Below, piece after piece: positions 7,146 to 16,228 of a DNA stretch of 36,031 bases (within the stretch, counting starts at the first letter, position 1; each line of letters begins with the position of its first letter). Source of the stretch: Eubacterium sp. (GTDB lineage Bacteria > Bacillota > Clostridia > Lachnospirales > Lachnospiraceae); assembly GCA_017539165.1 (NCBI GenBank), contig JAFYHN010000021.1, forward strand, positions 1-36,031, written 5' to 3'. A model generated the notes under the pieces. It did not search any database. It was not told the origin of the DNA and was given only the letters and a program-made list of their open reading frames with translations. The translations under genes were made by a program, and so were the position numbers.

Positions 7146-8462
7146 TTATGATATACGAAGCTGTTGGACAAAGAGTCCGTCTTCCATATAAGTTTCATGA
7201 AAGATATTGCTATACTTATTTAGAATCTCAGAAACGTTATAGAGACCGAGACCATGTCCGGTTCCTTTTGTGGTTACATCTTTTTTTTGCATCTGTGAGA
7301 TCGAAAGACCTTTATCGATGTAATTGTTCGAGATGATACATACTACATCATCGTCCACCTTACCCATGTGAAGATTCAGTACCGGTTTCTCCGTCTCAAG
7401 GCTGGCTTCAATTGCATTGTCCATGTAGACACCGAGTGTTCTGGTAAGATCAACAGGATCCATATTTACATCATTTATCTCGTCCGGAATATCTATCGTT
7501 GCGTCGATATTCTGGTTTACTGCAAGGATCATTTTGGTATATAAGATACTCTTCAGTTCCATGTTTTTTATCTTCTGAAGATTATTTATGGTCTCGTTCT
7601 TCTGCGTCAGACTTTTGTTCATAGGTAGTATATGTTCATAGAAGAATCGTTCCAGTTCATCATACCTTTTCTCATCTATATATGCAGAAAGAGCTGCCAT
7701 GATATTTACATAGTCATGCTTGAATGAACGCATGTTGTTATAAACCACTTCAAGATTTCTGGTATATTCATTCAGATTATCAAGATACTCAACTTTTTTC
7801 TCTGCCTCATAACTCTTTTTTTCAGCAGTGAAAAAGATGAAGACAATAACTAATGCAAATATAAGCATAAAAAGCATAAACGAAATAACTGATGAAATAT
7901 AAGTTTCCAAAAGCCCTGATTTATAAAACATTGAAGCTATACAAAATACCAGTTCTGCACATACAAGGAAAAATCCAGCTGAAATATATATCAACTTTTT
8001 ATCTGCACGTTCGAGATTAGTTACTATCTGTTTTCCTATAGGTCGCTTTTCCAGTTTTTTTCTTATAGGATATACAGTCAGAAATGAAGCGATAGACATT
8101 AAAGTATAAGTAAAACACGTCCAGAAAATACTCTTATCCTGTTCTTGAGGAGTGAGTCCTGAAATCTTTAATTCCGGAATAAGTAATATATGACAGATCA
8201 TACAATTATAAATATAGAGCGCAGGGAAACATAAGCTCGTATAGCTTTTCGAGGTTAGTTTTACCAATACTATTGAACATATTAATAGTGAAATCGGAAT
8301 CCATAGTACAAAAGCGAGTTGGCCCATTATAAAAAACGTCGCCGTCTCCACTAAAATAACAAGAATACTCTTCCTTATAGAAAGTATCGGATGTAGTATT
8401 ACGTATATGCTAGGAATCATCGCTAATGATATTCCTATTGAAGCCGCAAACATTAATAGCAT
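7146..8462 (-). CDS. GHKL-domain sensor histidine kinase, AgrC-like
   Basis: This 438-residue protein has about six hydrophobic helices in residues 1-215, then a cytoplasmic coiled region and a transmitter domain. The phosphoacceptor is the His in SFKHDYVNI (about residue 249), the AgrC/HPK10 signature. The GHKL ATPase has the N-box DNAIEASLE and the G-box GTGHGLGLYNV. Such kinases sense peptides or membrane signals and phosphorylate LytTR regulators. The ATG at 8462 is chosen over one at 8507 because AAAGGGG is just upstream. The partner regulator is divergent at 8626; no agrB-type maturation protease is in the window. Confidence 0.9.
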   Translation of the reverse strand: MLLMFAASIGISLAMIPSIYVILHPILSIRKSILVILVETATFFIMGQLAFVLWIPISLLICSIVLVKLTSKSYTSLCFPALYIYNCMICHILLIPELKISGLTPQEQDKSIFWTCFTYTLMSIASFLTVYPIRKKLEKRPIGKQIVTNLERADKKLIYISAGFFLVCAELVFCIASMFYKSGLLETYISSVISFMLFMLIFALVIVFIFFTAEKKSYEAEKKVEYLDNLNEYTRNLEVVYNNMRSFKHDYVNIMAALSAYIDEKRYDELERFFYEHILPMNKSLTQKNETINNLQKIKNMELKSILYTKMILAVNQNIDATIDIPDEINDVNMDPVDLTRTLGVYMDNAIEASLETEKPVLNLHMGKVDDDVVCIISNNYIDKGLSISQMQKKDVTTKGTGHGLGLYNVSEILNKYSNIFHETYMEDGLFVQQLRIS

Positions 8463-8509
8463 AGTTTCCCCTTTTAAGTAATAATTCCAGATAATAATCA
8501 AACACAACT

Positions 8510-8538
8510 ATTATAATTTATGTAACAAAAAAACTCAA
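8510..8538 (-). promoter_or_regulatory. Promoter of the GHKL kinase gene
   Basis: TTGAGT (8533-8538 on the minus strand) and TATAAT (8510-8515) are exactly 17 nt apart, giving a leader of about 40 nt. The -35 overlaps an imperfect inverted repeat (about 8530-8566; AAACTC/GAGTTT with AACAT/ATGTT inside) that could be an operator. Confidence 0.6.
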
Positions 8539-8563
8539 CATATGTTATCATGTTAGAGTGAGT

Positions 8564-8580
8564 TTTACAGTGACTGTGAA
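8564..8580. promoter_or_regulatory. 17-bp palindrome in the divergent kinase/regulator region
   Basis: TTTACAGTGACTGTGAA is palindromic apart from the outermost pair classes and the central base (core ACAGT-G-ACTGT). It lies 46 nt before the LytTR regulator gene. The half-site resembles the ACAGTT-type cores bound by LytTR domains, though those are usually direct repeats. Autoregulation is an inference. Confidence 0.4.
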
Positions 8581-8625
8581 TAGTAAAGAATAAAACGTAT
8601 TCACCAACAAATCTGAGGTACGGAA

Positions 8626-9348
8626 ATGTTAAAGATTTATATATGTGAAGATATAGATGTTCAAAGAGAAAATCTGAAAAAGACAGTTGAAAATGTAATC
8701 ATTATGGAAGAGCTTGATATGGAGCTCGCTTGTGTTTCAGATAATCCTGAAGAAATACTTGATAAAGTCAGAAATACAAAGGAAGTAGGAATATACTTCC
8801 TGGATATCGATCTGAAAACAGATATGAACGGAATGAATCTCGCGCTCAAAATACGTGAATTTGATCCACGTGGTTTCATTATCTTTGTAACCACTCATTC
8901 AGAAATGAGCTACATGACTTTCATATATAAGATAGAGGCTATGGATTTCATTTTAAAGGACGATTCCGATGCCCTTCAGAAAAGAATACGTGAATGTATT
9001 CTTGAGGCAAAGAGACGTTTTGCATCTACAAATAATAATCTTCAGAATAACTTTTCCGTTAAGGTCAGAGAGAAGGTTTACACCGTAGATTATGATGATA
9101 TCCTCTTCTTCGAAACCTCTTCAAATGTTCATAAAGTTATCCTTCACTGCAAAAACCGTCAGATGGAATTCGCAGGAAAGATAAAAGATATTGAAGATCA
9201 GCTTGATGACAGATTCTATAGATGCCATCGTTCTTTTCTTGTTAACAAAGATAATATAGAAAAAATAGATTTTAAGAATCGTATGATCTATATGGTTAAC
9301 GGAGACGAATGTATGATCTCATCTCGTATGATGAAAGGGCTGAAGTAG
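8626..9348 (+). CDS. LytTR-family response regulator, AgrA-like
   Basis: The 240-residue protein has an N-terminal receiver domain with the acidic pocket ICEDID (residues 6-11) and phosphoacceptor Asp60 in YFLDIDL, and a C-terminal LytTR DNA-binding domain from about residue 143 (SVKVREKVYTVDYDDILFFE, then FYRCHRSFLVN near 202). It is the likely partner of the divergent GHKL kinase. AgrA-type regulators activate promoters from direct repeats upstream of -35. It ends 10 nt from the convergent Nudix gene. A GAGG site precedes the ATG. Confidence 0.9.
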   Translation: MLKIYICEDIDVQRENLKKTVENVIIMEELDMELACVSDNPEEILDKVRNTKEVGIYFLDIDLKTDMNGMNLALKIREFDPRGFIIFVTTHSEMSYMTFIYKIEAMDFILKDDSDALQKRIRECILEAKRRFASTNNNLQNNFSVKVREKVYTVDYDDILFFETSSNVHKVILHCKNRQMEFAGKIKDIEDQLDDRFYRCHRSFLVNKDNIEKIDFKNRMIYMVNGDECMISSRMMKGLK

Positions 9349-9358
9349 TTAATTACAT

Positions 9359-10174
9359 TTATTTATTAAACATCAGCCACGCCATTACATGCATCGCCTG
9401 TTTAAAGTTTCCTTCTTTTATCATCGTATCGATCTCCTGTGGAGTTAGAAGCTTAACATTCAGGAATTCCATCTCATCCAGAGATTGATCGGATATCTTT
9501 CTGCAATTACGGGCAGCATAAATATGAGCCCAATTATCTGCTATAGTTGCATTTGATGGAATAGAGATCAGATGTTCCCATTCATCTGATTCGTAACCGG
9601 TCTCTTCAATAAGTTCCCTTTTAGCAGCTTCAAGTGCATCTTCCGCAGATGAATTGCTGCCATATTGTTTACCGTCTTCTCTCTCAATCCCACCTGCTGG
9701 AAATTCAGTAGTAACCTCTCTTATTCCCTGTCTAAACTGTTTCACGCAGATCAGACGTCCTTCCTCATCCTCAGCAACAACTACAACGTAATCTCTTCTA
9801 CTGTATGTATAAAATGGTTCGAATACATTTCCATCCGGAAATCTGAATGCGGTCTTTCTGAAATCTATCCACTCATCCTGAACTATGTGTTCTGTTGAAA
9901 CCTCTTCCCAGACTAATTCTTCATCTTCTGTATTTTTATCCATCATAACTATCTTCTTTCTATCTGATTCATTTTGGCAGCTGAACTGTGGATTATCCTT
10001 TTTTAGTCCCTCATATATCTTCTTATATCCATTTAAAGAATGGTTGTTTGCTCCACCTGCCAGGTCCGGATTGTTCACCTGAGATATATCATATTCCCAG
10101 AAACATTCCGGGCATATTTCATATTCATAATCTTCTTCATCAAATGTATCATTTCCACATACGGGACACTTCAT
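9359..10174 (-). CDS. CPCC zinc-finger-like domain fused to Nudix hydrolase (ADP-ribose pyrophosphatase type)
   Basis: This 271-residue protein joins two domains. Residues 1-65 form a cysteine-rich CPCC-type domain (MKCPVCGN, then EICPECFWEYD) that probably binds a metal. Residues 90-271 form a Nudix domain with FPAGGIERE and a complete Nudix box: Gly, five residues, Glu, seven residues, REL-I-EE-T-GY. The arrangement resembles ADP-ribose/nucleoside-diphosphate-sugar pyrophosphatases. I start at the ATG 10174, since AGGA lies inside the reading extended to a GTG at 10189. It is the last gene of the operon beginning with the Na/Pi transporter, 22 nt after the permease. Confidence 0.85.
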   Translation of the reverse strand: MKCPVCGNDTFDEEDYEYEICPECFWEYDISQVNNPDLAGGANNHSLNGYKKIYEGLKKDNPQFSCQNESDRKKIVMMDKNTEDEELVWEEVSTEHIVQDEWIDFRKTAFRFPDGNVFEPFYTYSRRDYVVVVAEDEEGRLICVKQFRQGIREVTTEFPAGGIEREDGKQYGSNSSAEDALEAAKRELIEETGYESDEWEHLISIPSNATIADNWAHIYAARNCRKISDQSLDEMEFLNVKLLTPQEIDTMIKEGNFKQAMHVMAWLMFNK

Positions 10175-10196
10175 AAATTCGTTCCTCACTTAACAA

Positions 10197-10922
10197 CTAA
10201 AACTTTTTATATTTCAATATTCTAATCTTGATCAATATCACGGCTATTACATATATTGTCATATGAATAAAAATCTGTAAAGAACCTGATCTATCAAAAA
10301 TATCCGCATCCCCAACCATTTTAAAGCCATCCATGATTGGTGGAACAAATACCCCAATGATCTTTAGAGGCGAAAACTCCTTGATAAGCGGATACTTACA
10401 CACTGCAAGGATAGATATTAGGACCAGTCCTATTATCCCATTTCTTCTCGTTGTAAATATCCTGCGATGGAAGAGATCCCCCAATGCTATACCGCAGAAT
10501 CCACTTCCTATAACGATCAGGCCCCCGAAAAAAACATCTGATCGAGTAAGCGGCCGAGAAAAAATAATACTGTTAATCTTATATTTTATGATAGGACATG
10601 CTATAAGAAACGCCGCATAAACTAATGAAATGCTGTACATAACAAGTTCTCTGGAAATGTAATAATGGAACTCCGAATTACTGTGAAACAGCATAATCTC
10701 TTCATGGACATCATTTTCCTTTCCCTGTATGCTCATAGCGATGTAAGCACAAAGTACAAAAAGAAAAAATGCAGTAATCAGGAAACTACCACTTACCTGA
10801 ACAGGGGGAAATGAATACATTATCCCAAGAAACGCAAAAACAGAAACCGTAGGAATAACCAGAACTGCACTCTTCAATACTACCATTAACCGTAATCGGT
10901 ATAAACTATATATATTCTTCAA
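10197..10922 (-). CDS. ABC transporter permease-like membrane protein
   Basis: A 241-residue hydrophobic protein with about six membrane segments and no recognised catalytic motif. It directly follows and overlaps the ABC ATPase gene by 17 nt, so it is most likely that ATPase's permease, in an ABC-2-like exporter of unknown substrate. A TTG start at 10922 gives KNIYSLYRLRLMVVLK, a typical N-terminus for such permeases, with GGGAG about 10 nt upstream; an ATG at 10946 has no ribosome site and would extend the overlap to 41 nt. Confidence 0.7.
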   Translation of the reverse strand: MKNIYSLYRLRLMVVLKSAVLVIPTVSVFAFLGIMYSFPPVQVSGSFLITAFFLFVLCAYIAMSIQGKENDVHEEIMLFHSNSEFHYYISRELVMYSISLVYAAFLIACPIIKYKINSIIFSRPLTRSDVFFGGLIVIGSGFCGIALGDLFHRRIFTTRRNGIIGLVLISILAVCKYPLIKEFSPLKIIGVFVPPIMDGFKMVGDADIFDRSGSLQIFIHMTIYVIAVILIKIRILKYKKF

Positions 10923-11694
10923 TTCCGACCAGCTCCCATCCTTCATTAAACAGCTTCATGACATTTTTCTTTAATTCTGATTCGCTTACGGTGATCATAT
11001 ATTTGTTTCCGTGAAGAATCATATCAGACCAGCTGTTCAGCTCATTATTTCTTCTTACATATATTTTAAAGAATGTCTCTTGTTTATTCTCTACTTTTTC
11101 CAGTTTTCCCTGATTTATCGTGTACACACTATCAGAGACCTCATCCATAAGTTTCTTCTCATGACATGACATAAAAACTGTTACACCCTGACCTATCAGT
11201 TCATTTACCTTTGTGATAAAAACCTCCTGCGACTCCGCATCCTGTCCCGACAACGGTTCATCAAGAATAAGGATATCATGCGGCGCCATAAGAGCCTGGA
11301 TAACTCCTACTTTCTGAAGGCTTCCCTTTGACATATTATTCATACGGGTATTTTTCATTTCCTCCAGAAAGAATTCTTCTATTAATCTTTCCACTTCGCT
11401 GAAATCAACGCCTTCCATCCCGGCTACTGATCTCAGATAACTTATCATTGTTACGTCTAAACCCGGAAACTTTTCCGGAACATAAGAAAATCTTACCTTA
11501 TCATGATAATGTATATTACCGCTGTTTATTCTGATGATCCCCGATAGAATCTTAAGCATCGTACTTTTTCCGCATCCGTTATGACCTGCAAATGCTATCG
11601 ATTGACCCTTGTAAAAATCATGGGATACTTCATCTATAACACACTTTCCATTATATGACTTGGTAACATTCTCAAGCGTAATTATCTTATCCAT
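10906..11694 (-). CDS. ABC transporter ATP-binding protein
   Basis: A 262-residue ABC ATPase. It has Walker A GHNGCGKST (residues 37-45), a signature region MSKGSLQKVGVIQAL (about 121-135, with SKGS in place of LSGGQ), Walker B DILILDEPLSG (about 139-149) and the switch His in FMSCHE (near 176). The C-terminal 60 residues form an extra domain as in ABC-2-type exporters. It pairs with the overlapping downstream permease. It starts 12 nt after Maf, within a run of genes with gaps of 5-22 nt, implying one transcript with the phosphate regulators. Confidence 0.9.
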   Translation of the reverse strand: MDKIITLENVTKSYNGKCVIDEVSHDFYKGQSIAFAGHNGCGKSTMLKILSGIIRINSGNIHYHDKVRFSYVPEKFPGLDVTMISYLRSVAGMEGVDFSEVERLIEEFFLEEMKNTRMNNMSKGSLQKVGVIQALMAPHDILILDEPLSGQDAESQEVFITKVNELIGQGVTVFMSCHEKKLMDEVSDSVYTINQGKLEKVENKQETFFKIYVRRNNELNSWSDMILHGNKYMITVSESELKKNVMKLFNEGWELVGIEEYI

Positions 11695-11706
11695 CTTCTG
11701 TAAATC

Positions 11707-12363
11707 CTAATAAACAATATATTCTCTTTCTGCAAGCTCTTTCATGAATCTGCTCAATGGAAATCCAACTACATTGTTGTAGTCACCATTTATTGATTCA
11801 ACCAGACGTTCTCCTATTCCCTGAATACCGTATGATCCGGCCTTGTCCATAGGCTCGCCGGTGGCTATGTAATCTAAAGCTTCATACTCATCAAATGGAT
11901 ACATATTCACCTCAGTCTTAGAACTGAATCCGAAACTATCTGCCTCCAGAAGGGCATCCTGAAATGAGCTGTATTGAAGAACTTTACAATATACTCCTGT
12001 ATAAACTTCATGCTGACGTCCTGAAAGACTCATAAGGCTTCTAAGTGCATCCTTTGCATCAGCAGGTTTTCCGAGTATTGTTTCATCCATAGATACGACG
12101 GTATCTGCAGAAACAATAAGTATTCCTGTATTCTCCGCAAGCAGAAGCTTTAGTGTTTCATAATTACTATCTCCGACAAATCCAGCTGCAACAGCATCAC
12201 ATTTCTGTTTTGCGAGATCAAGCACCACATCCCACGGCTTTGTAAACTGAGTTTTCTCTTCTACGTCACTTGTTATAACCTGAAATTCCAGACCTGCCTG
12301 TGTTAAAAGTTCTCTCCTACGCGGCGAACCGGATGCTAGAATTATCACTACATTCTGCTTCAT
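11707..12363 (-). CDS. maf: Maf-family nucleoside triphosphate pyrophosphatase
   Basis: Maf proteins hydrolyse non-canonical or specific NTPs (dTTP, UTP, modified pyrimidines) and affect septum formation when overproduced. The 218-residue protein has the hallmark N-terminus IILASGSPRRRELL (residues 7-20), ISDVEE-like TSDVEE (35-40), VSADTVVSMDETILGKP (about 94-110), the HEVYTGVY segment (about 127-134) and DKAGSYGIQGIG (about 175-186). It is somewhat longer than the usual 190-200 because of a short insertion (residues 60-90). A GAGGAAG site precedes the ATG. Confidence 0.93.
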   Translation of the reverse strand: MKQNVVIILASGSPRRRELLTQAGLEFQVITSDVEEKTQFTKPWDVVLDLAKQKCDAVAAGFVGDSNYETLKLLLAENTGILIVSADTVVSMDETILGKPADAKDALRSLMSLSGRQHEVYTGVYCKVLQYSSFQDALLEADSFGFSSKTEVNMYPFDEYEALDYIATGEPMDKAGSYGIQGIGERLVESINGDYNNVVGFPLSRFMKELAEREYIVY

Positions 12364-12373
12364 TTATACTTCC

Positions 12374-13693
12374 TCACGATTTAAAATCTACGATCATTTC
12401 CGTTCCCTGGCCCTCACTGCTATTCACTATCAGTTTGGCATTACTCAGCTCAACGATATGCTTCACTATAGCAAGACCGAGACCTGTTCCACCGGTTTTA
12501 CGTGATCTGCTCTTATCCACACGGAAAAACCTTTCGAATACCCGCTCCTGATTTTCCTTGGATATTCCTATTCCATCGTCTTTTACAGATAATCTTTGAT
12601 CACTGGTTTCTATCCATACATTTCCATTTGGATTGTTGTATCTTATCGCATTATCGCATAAATTATACATCAATTCTTCCATCATGGACTTGTTGGCATA
12701 TACAACACATTTTTCTCCAGAAACATGTACTGTAACGCTGTGTTTTTCTGCCATAGGCTCAAGCATCGCCTGACAGTCGAGTGCAATCTTGTGAATATCC
12801 ACATCTTCCATCGTAAGAGACTCATCAGATGTATCCATCTCAGAAAGTCTTAGGATGTCATTTATCAGAACAAGCATTCTGTCGGCACCTGCATGTATCT
12901 CTCCTGCGAATTTACGGGTCGTCTCTTCGTCTGTCATTCCATTTTCAATCAGTTCAGAATATCCTGAAATAGAAGTAAGCGGCGTCTTAAGTTCATGTGA
13001 GACATTTGCCGTAAATTCCTGCCTTATATTCTGCTTATTCAATAGATCTTCATGCTGACTTCTTATGTGTTCCATAACTGGAACCAGCTCGCTATATATC
13101 TTCTTCTCGCCGGTAAACTTATCGCCTTCACCCATTATGCTGTCGGCCATCTTCTCTACTGGAAGAACTATACTTCTTGTAAGAAGGCGGCTGATGATAT
13201 AACTGATGATCAGGATCACCATCACTATCAGGATAACATATGGAAATGCATGACCAAATATATTGAAGATACTGCTTGTCTTTTTCGCAGTTCTTATCAC
13301 GCCTCCATTTGGAAGTCTGACAGCATAGTAATAATTCGAATATCTGAGACTTTCGGATTTTCTTACGCTGTATCCTTCTCCAACTGAATATGCAGCTTTT
13401 ATCTCAGCTCTACTCCTATGGTTTTCGAGTCCGCTGACATCTGCCACATTATCAAAAATAACCTCACCATTTTCACTGATGATGGTCATTCTTATCTCTG
13501 ACTTGGATAGTTCCTCAGCATATTTTTCACTTTCAACACTATCCATGTCAGAAAGTATTCTGGCATAGACTTCAAGGTCTTCCAGAACCTCTTCCTGAAA
13601 TACCCTATAATAGCAAAAAGTGGATAAGAGTGCCGTAAAAAGAATAGCAATCGTAGCCACTATCATCATTCGTATATTTATAGCTTTATTCAA
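12374..13693 (-). CDS. PhoR-like membrane sensor histidine kinase
   Basis: The 439-residue kinase has a transmembrane helix at residues 7-28, an extracytoplasmic sensing domain (30-150), a second helix (151-170), a HAMP-like linker and a transmitter. Its H-box is NVSHELKTPLTSISGY with phosphoacceptor His233, followed by the N-box NLCDNAIRYNN, G1 KDDGIGI, F-box FERFFRVDKSRSR and G2 GGTGLGLAIV. It lies 5 nt behind the PhoB-like regulator and downstream of a Na/Pi transporter, so phosphate sensing is the best guess. It starts with TTG, with GAGG 8 nt upstream. Confidence 0.9.
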   Translation of the reverse strand: MNKAINIRMMIVATIAILFTALLSTFCYYRVFQEEVLEDLEVYARILSDMDSVESEKYAEELSKSEIRMTIISENGEVIFDNVADVSGLENHRSRAEIKAAYSVGEGYSVRKSESLRYSNYYYAVRLPNGGVIRTAKKTSSIFNIFGHAFPYVILIVMVILIISYIISRLLTRSIVLPVEKMADSIMGEGDKFTGEKKIYSELVPVMEHIRSQHEDLLNKQNIRQEFTANVSHELKTPLTSISGYSELIENGMTDEETTRKFAGEIHAGADRMLVLINDILRLSEMDTSDESLTMEDVDIHKIALDCQAMLEPMAEKHSVTVHVSGEKCVVYANKSMMEELMYNLCDNAIRYNNPNGNVWIETSDQRLSVKDDGIGISKENQERVFERFFRVDKSRSRKTGGTGLGLAIVKHIVELSNAKLIVNSSEGQGTEMIVDFKS

Positions 13694-13698
13694 TCAAT

Positions 13699-14370
13699 CT
13701 ACCTCACTACATAGCCAACATTTCTGACTGTTTGTATATGCTGACTTTCATCTCCAAGTTTCTGTCTCAGTGTCTTGATGTGCATATCAAGAGTTCTTGA
13801 TTCTCCTTCGAAATCAATCCCCCATATCTTTTCCATGAGTACATCTCTGGTAAGAACAGTTCCTGCATTTCTTACAAGGAGAAGAAACAATTCGTATTCT
13901 TTATATGTAAGTTCTATACGCTCACCATTCACTATGCAGTCTCTGCTCTCTGGATTCAGAGTTATATTTCCTAGCTCATAAGATTCCTTCTGCTCAGTCT
14001 TTCCTGTACGGCGAAGCAAAGCTTTTACTCTCGAGATAAGCTCCATAACCCCGAAAGGTTTTGATATATAATCATCCGCTCCCTGATCCAGACCTCTCAC
14101 CGTATCCAGCTCAGTAGCCTTTGCAGTTACCATTATGATTGGAAGATTCCTGGTATCTTCCCTTCCTCTCAACCTTTTTAATATTTCAATACCATCCATA
14201 TCCGGCAGCATAACATCTAACAGAAGAAGATCTGGAAGTCCTTTTTCAAGCTCATCGAAGAAGTCACGTGCATTTTCAAAGCCCATAACTTCAAAACCTC
14301 CGCTGGTAAGAGCGTAGGTTTCTATTTCAAGAATATTCCTGTCATCTTCAACTATATAGATATTTATCAT
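13699..14370 (-). CDS. OmpR/PhoB-family response regulator
   Basis: The 223-residue protein carries a receiver domain (acidic pair EDD, residues 8-10; phosphoacceptor Asp52 in LLLDVMLPDMDG; Lys in ISKPFG near 104) and a winged-helix DNA-binding domain (residues 125-223: LTYKEYELFLLLVRNAG, then RTLDMHIKTLRQKLGD). Its ATG overlaps the stop of the Na/Pi transporter gene in ATGA, so translation is coupled. A Pho-box-like array before the transporter suggests that it regulates its own operon. Confidence 0.93.
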   Translation of the reverse strand: MINIYIVEDDRNILEIETYALTSGGFEVMGFENARDFFDELEKGLPDLLLLDVMLPDMDGIEILKRLRGREDTRNLPIIMVTAKATELDTVRGLDQGADDYISKPFGVMELISRVKALLRRTGKTEQKESYELGNITLNPESRDCIVNGERIELTYKEYELFLLLVRNAGTVLTRDVLMEKIWGIDFEGESRTLDMHIKTLRQKLGDESQHIQTVRNVGYVVR

Positions 14371-16181
14371 TTTGCCACCTTTTGCAGTTTCTTAGGGAAA
14401 TACTTCTCAATATAATAATGTTCCAGAGCAAGGTATTCCTCACTGCCTCTATTCATAATACTTCCGTGCATTTCATCCTGAAGACCATCTGGTTCTAATC
14501 TCTTGGCTATATGTCTTGCAATACTTCTACTATGAACTCCTATCCTCTCAAAACAGTTGATCAGATCATACAGAGCAGTTCCACCATCTACACCACAGTC
14601 ACCATCCTGAAGTCTGTCTACGTGATGATCCGATATGATCTCCTTCATCTTTGTGATGGACCTTGATAAAACTTCTATCTTTCCAACATCATTTTTCTTG
14701 TCATTATCAAATGCATCAAATGACATTTCTATAAGATGTCTAGAAGCTTCAATCATAGATTTAAGTTCCTTCTTTCCCTTCTTCGAGAAGTGAACTTTCT
14801 CGTCATGCGCATGTCTTGCAACGTAGGCTATGTTCATAGCATAATCGCCAATCCTCTCATAGTCACCTATTGAGTTCAGAATCTCAAGCATCATATGTCT
14901 ATTATCTATAGTCAGTCGTTCTCTGTCAATCTTAACCACATAAGCTGACAGAACAGTTTCACATTTATCAATAAAATCTTCATTTTCATTCAGAATATTA
15001 AATGCTTCGTCATCATTTTCAAATATAAGTCCGGTCGCGATATCATAGTTCTCCATAATCTTTTCGCCCATACTTTTCATCAGTATCTTACACTGCGATA
15101 GAGCGATACCCGGAGTTTTGAGAAGCATATCATCAAGTGCTCTGAACTCTTCCTCAACGACTACCTCATCACTGTCCTTAAGAATCTTGCCAGTCAGGTT
15201 CGCCATCTGTTTGGAAAATGGCATCATAGCGATACTCATTATGAGATTGAAACCAAGATGAAGATTGGCTATGCCGCCCATACGCACAGTATTCGAGAAC
15301 CCAGGTATACCGACAGTATAATATATTCCGTAAATGATAACCGTGAATGCAATAGCCCCGAGGATATTAAACAAAAGATAACTGAGTGCTACTCTTTTAG
15401 CCTTCTTATTAGCTCCGATACTACCAAGAATTATTGTCATACATTTACCAATGTTCTGACCAATTATGATTGGAATAGCCGTTTGATATGTAACAACTCC
15501 TGTTTTCGAAAGAGTCTGAAGAATACCAACAGATGCACTGGAACTCTGAATGAGTGCAGTGATCACAAGACCAGTCAGAATACCTATAATAGGATTTTTA
15601 AATGATGTGAAAAAACTCTGAAACTCTTTAGATTTCTGGAGAGGTTTAAAAACTTCTTCCATCATAGTCATTCCATAAAAAAGAGTACCAAGACCAATAA
15701 GAATACCAGATATATCTTTCATCTTTTTCGTCTTGATAAACATATTGCTACTTATGATATACATATGGATAAAAGCACCGACAATAAGAAGCACACATGC
15801 AAATTGAGCCGGCTTTAAAAGCATCATGAATACATTATCAGATGAGATATCTCCCAGTCTTAGTATCTGCGCTGTAACAGTACTTCCGACATTTGATCCA
15901 TAAACAACCGGAATCGCCTGCCCCAAAGTCATAATACCTGCATTTACAAAACCTATAAGCATTATAGTCGTTGCGGCCGAACTCTGAATGATTCCGGTCA
16001 CGCCAAGACCAAGGCCCCATCCCTTAATGGTACCTACGCCCTTCTTACGACTAGTAGTCATTTTCCCTAAAATCTGTTCGAGACCCGAACCTGCAAGCTT
16101 CTCAAGTGATGATCCCATCAGGTTCATTCCGAACAGGAACAACCCTACTCCTCCAAAGAGTTGTAATATTACCTTAATCAC
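14367..16181 (-). CDS. Na+/phosphate cotransporter with PhoU-like C-terminal domain
   Basis: A 604-residue NptA/YjbB-type transporter. Two inverted membrane repeats each carry the hallmark QSS motif (IIQSSAATTIM near residue 75 and LIQSSSASVGIL near 208), and the C-terminal 230 residues form a helical PhoU-like domain. It imports phosphate with sodium. The GTG at 16181 is chosen because AGGAG lies 8 nt upstream; an ATG at 16214 has no ribosome site. It heads the seven-gene operon and is translationally coupled to the PhoB-like regulator. A Pho-box-like promoter precedes it. Confidence 0.92.
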   Translation of the reverse strand: MIKVILQLFGGVGLFLFGMNLMGSSLEKLAGSGLEQILGKMTTSRKKGVGTIKGWGLGLGVTGIIQSSAATTIMLIGFVNAGIMTLGQAIPVVYGSNVGSTVTAQILRLGDISSDNVFMMLLKPAQFACVLLIVGAFIHMYIISSNMFIKTKKMKDISGILIGLGTLFYGMTMMEEVFKPLQKSKEFQSFFTSFKNPIIGILTGLVITALIQSSSASVGILQTLSKTGVVTYQTAIPIIIGQNIGKCMTIILGSIGANKKAKRVALSYLLFNILGAIAFTVIIYGIYYTVGIPGFSNTVRMGGIANLHLGFNLIMSIAMMPFSKQMANLTGKILKDSDEVVVEEEFRALDDMLLKTPGIALSQCKILMKSMGEKIMENYDIATGLIFENDDEAFNILNENEDFIDKCETVLSAYVVKIDRERLTIDNRHMMLEILNSIGDYERIGDYAMNIAYVARHAHDEKVHFSKKGKKELKSMIEASRHLIEMSFDAFDNDKKNDVGKIEVLSRSITKMKEIISDHHVDRLQDGDCGVDGGTALYDLINCFERIGVHSRSIARHIAKRLEPDGLQDEMHGSIMNRGSEEYLALEHYYIEKYFPKKLQKVAK

Positions 16182-16228
16182 AATTTTTTCTCCTACTATA
16201 ATTGATTCTATCATTCTTTTACGAATCT

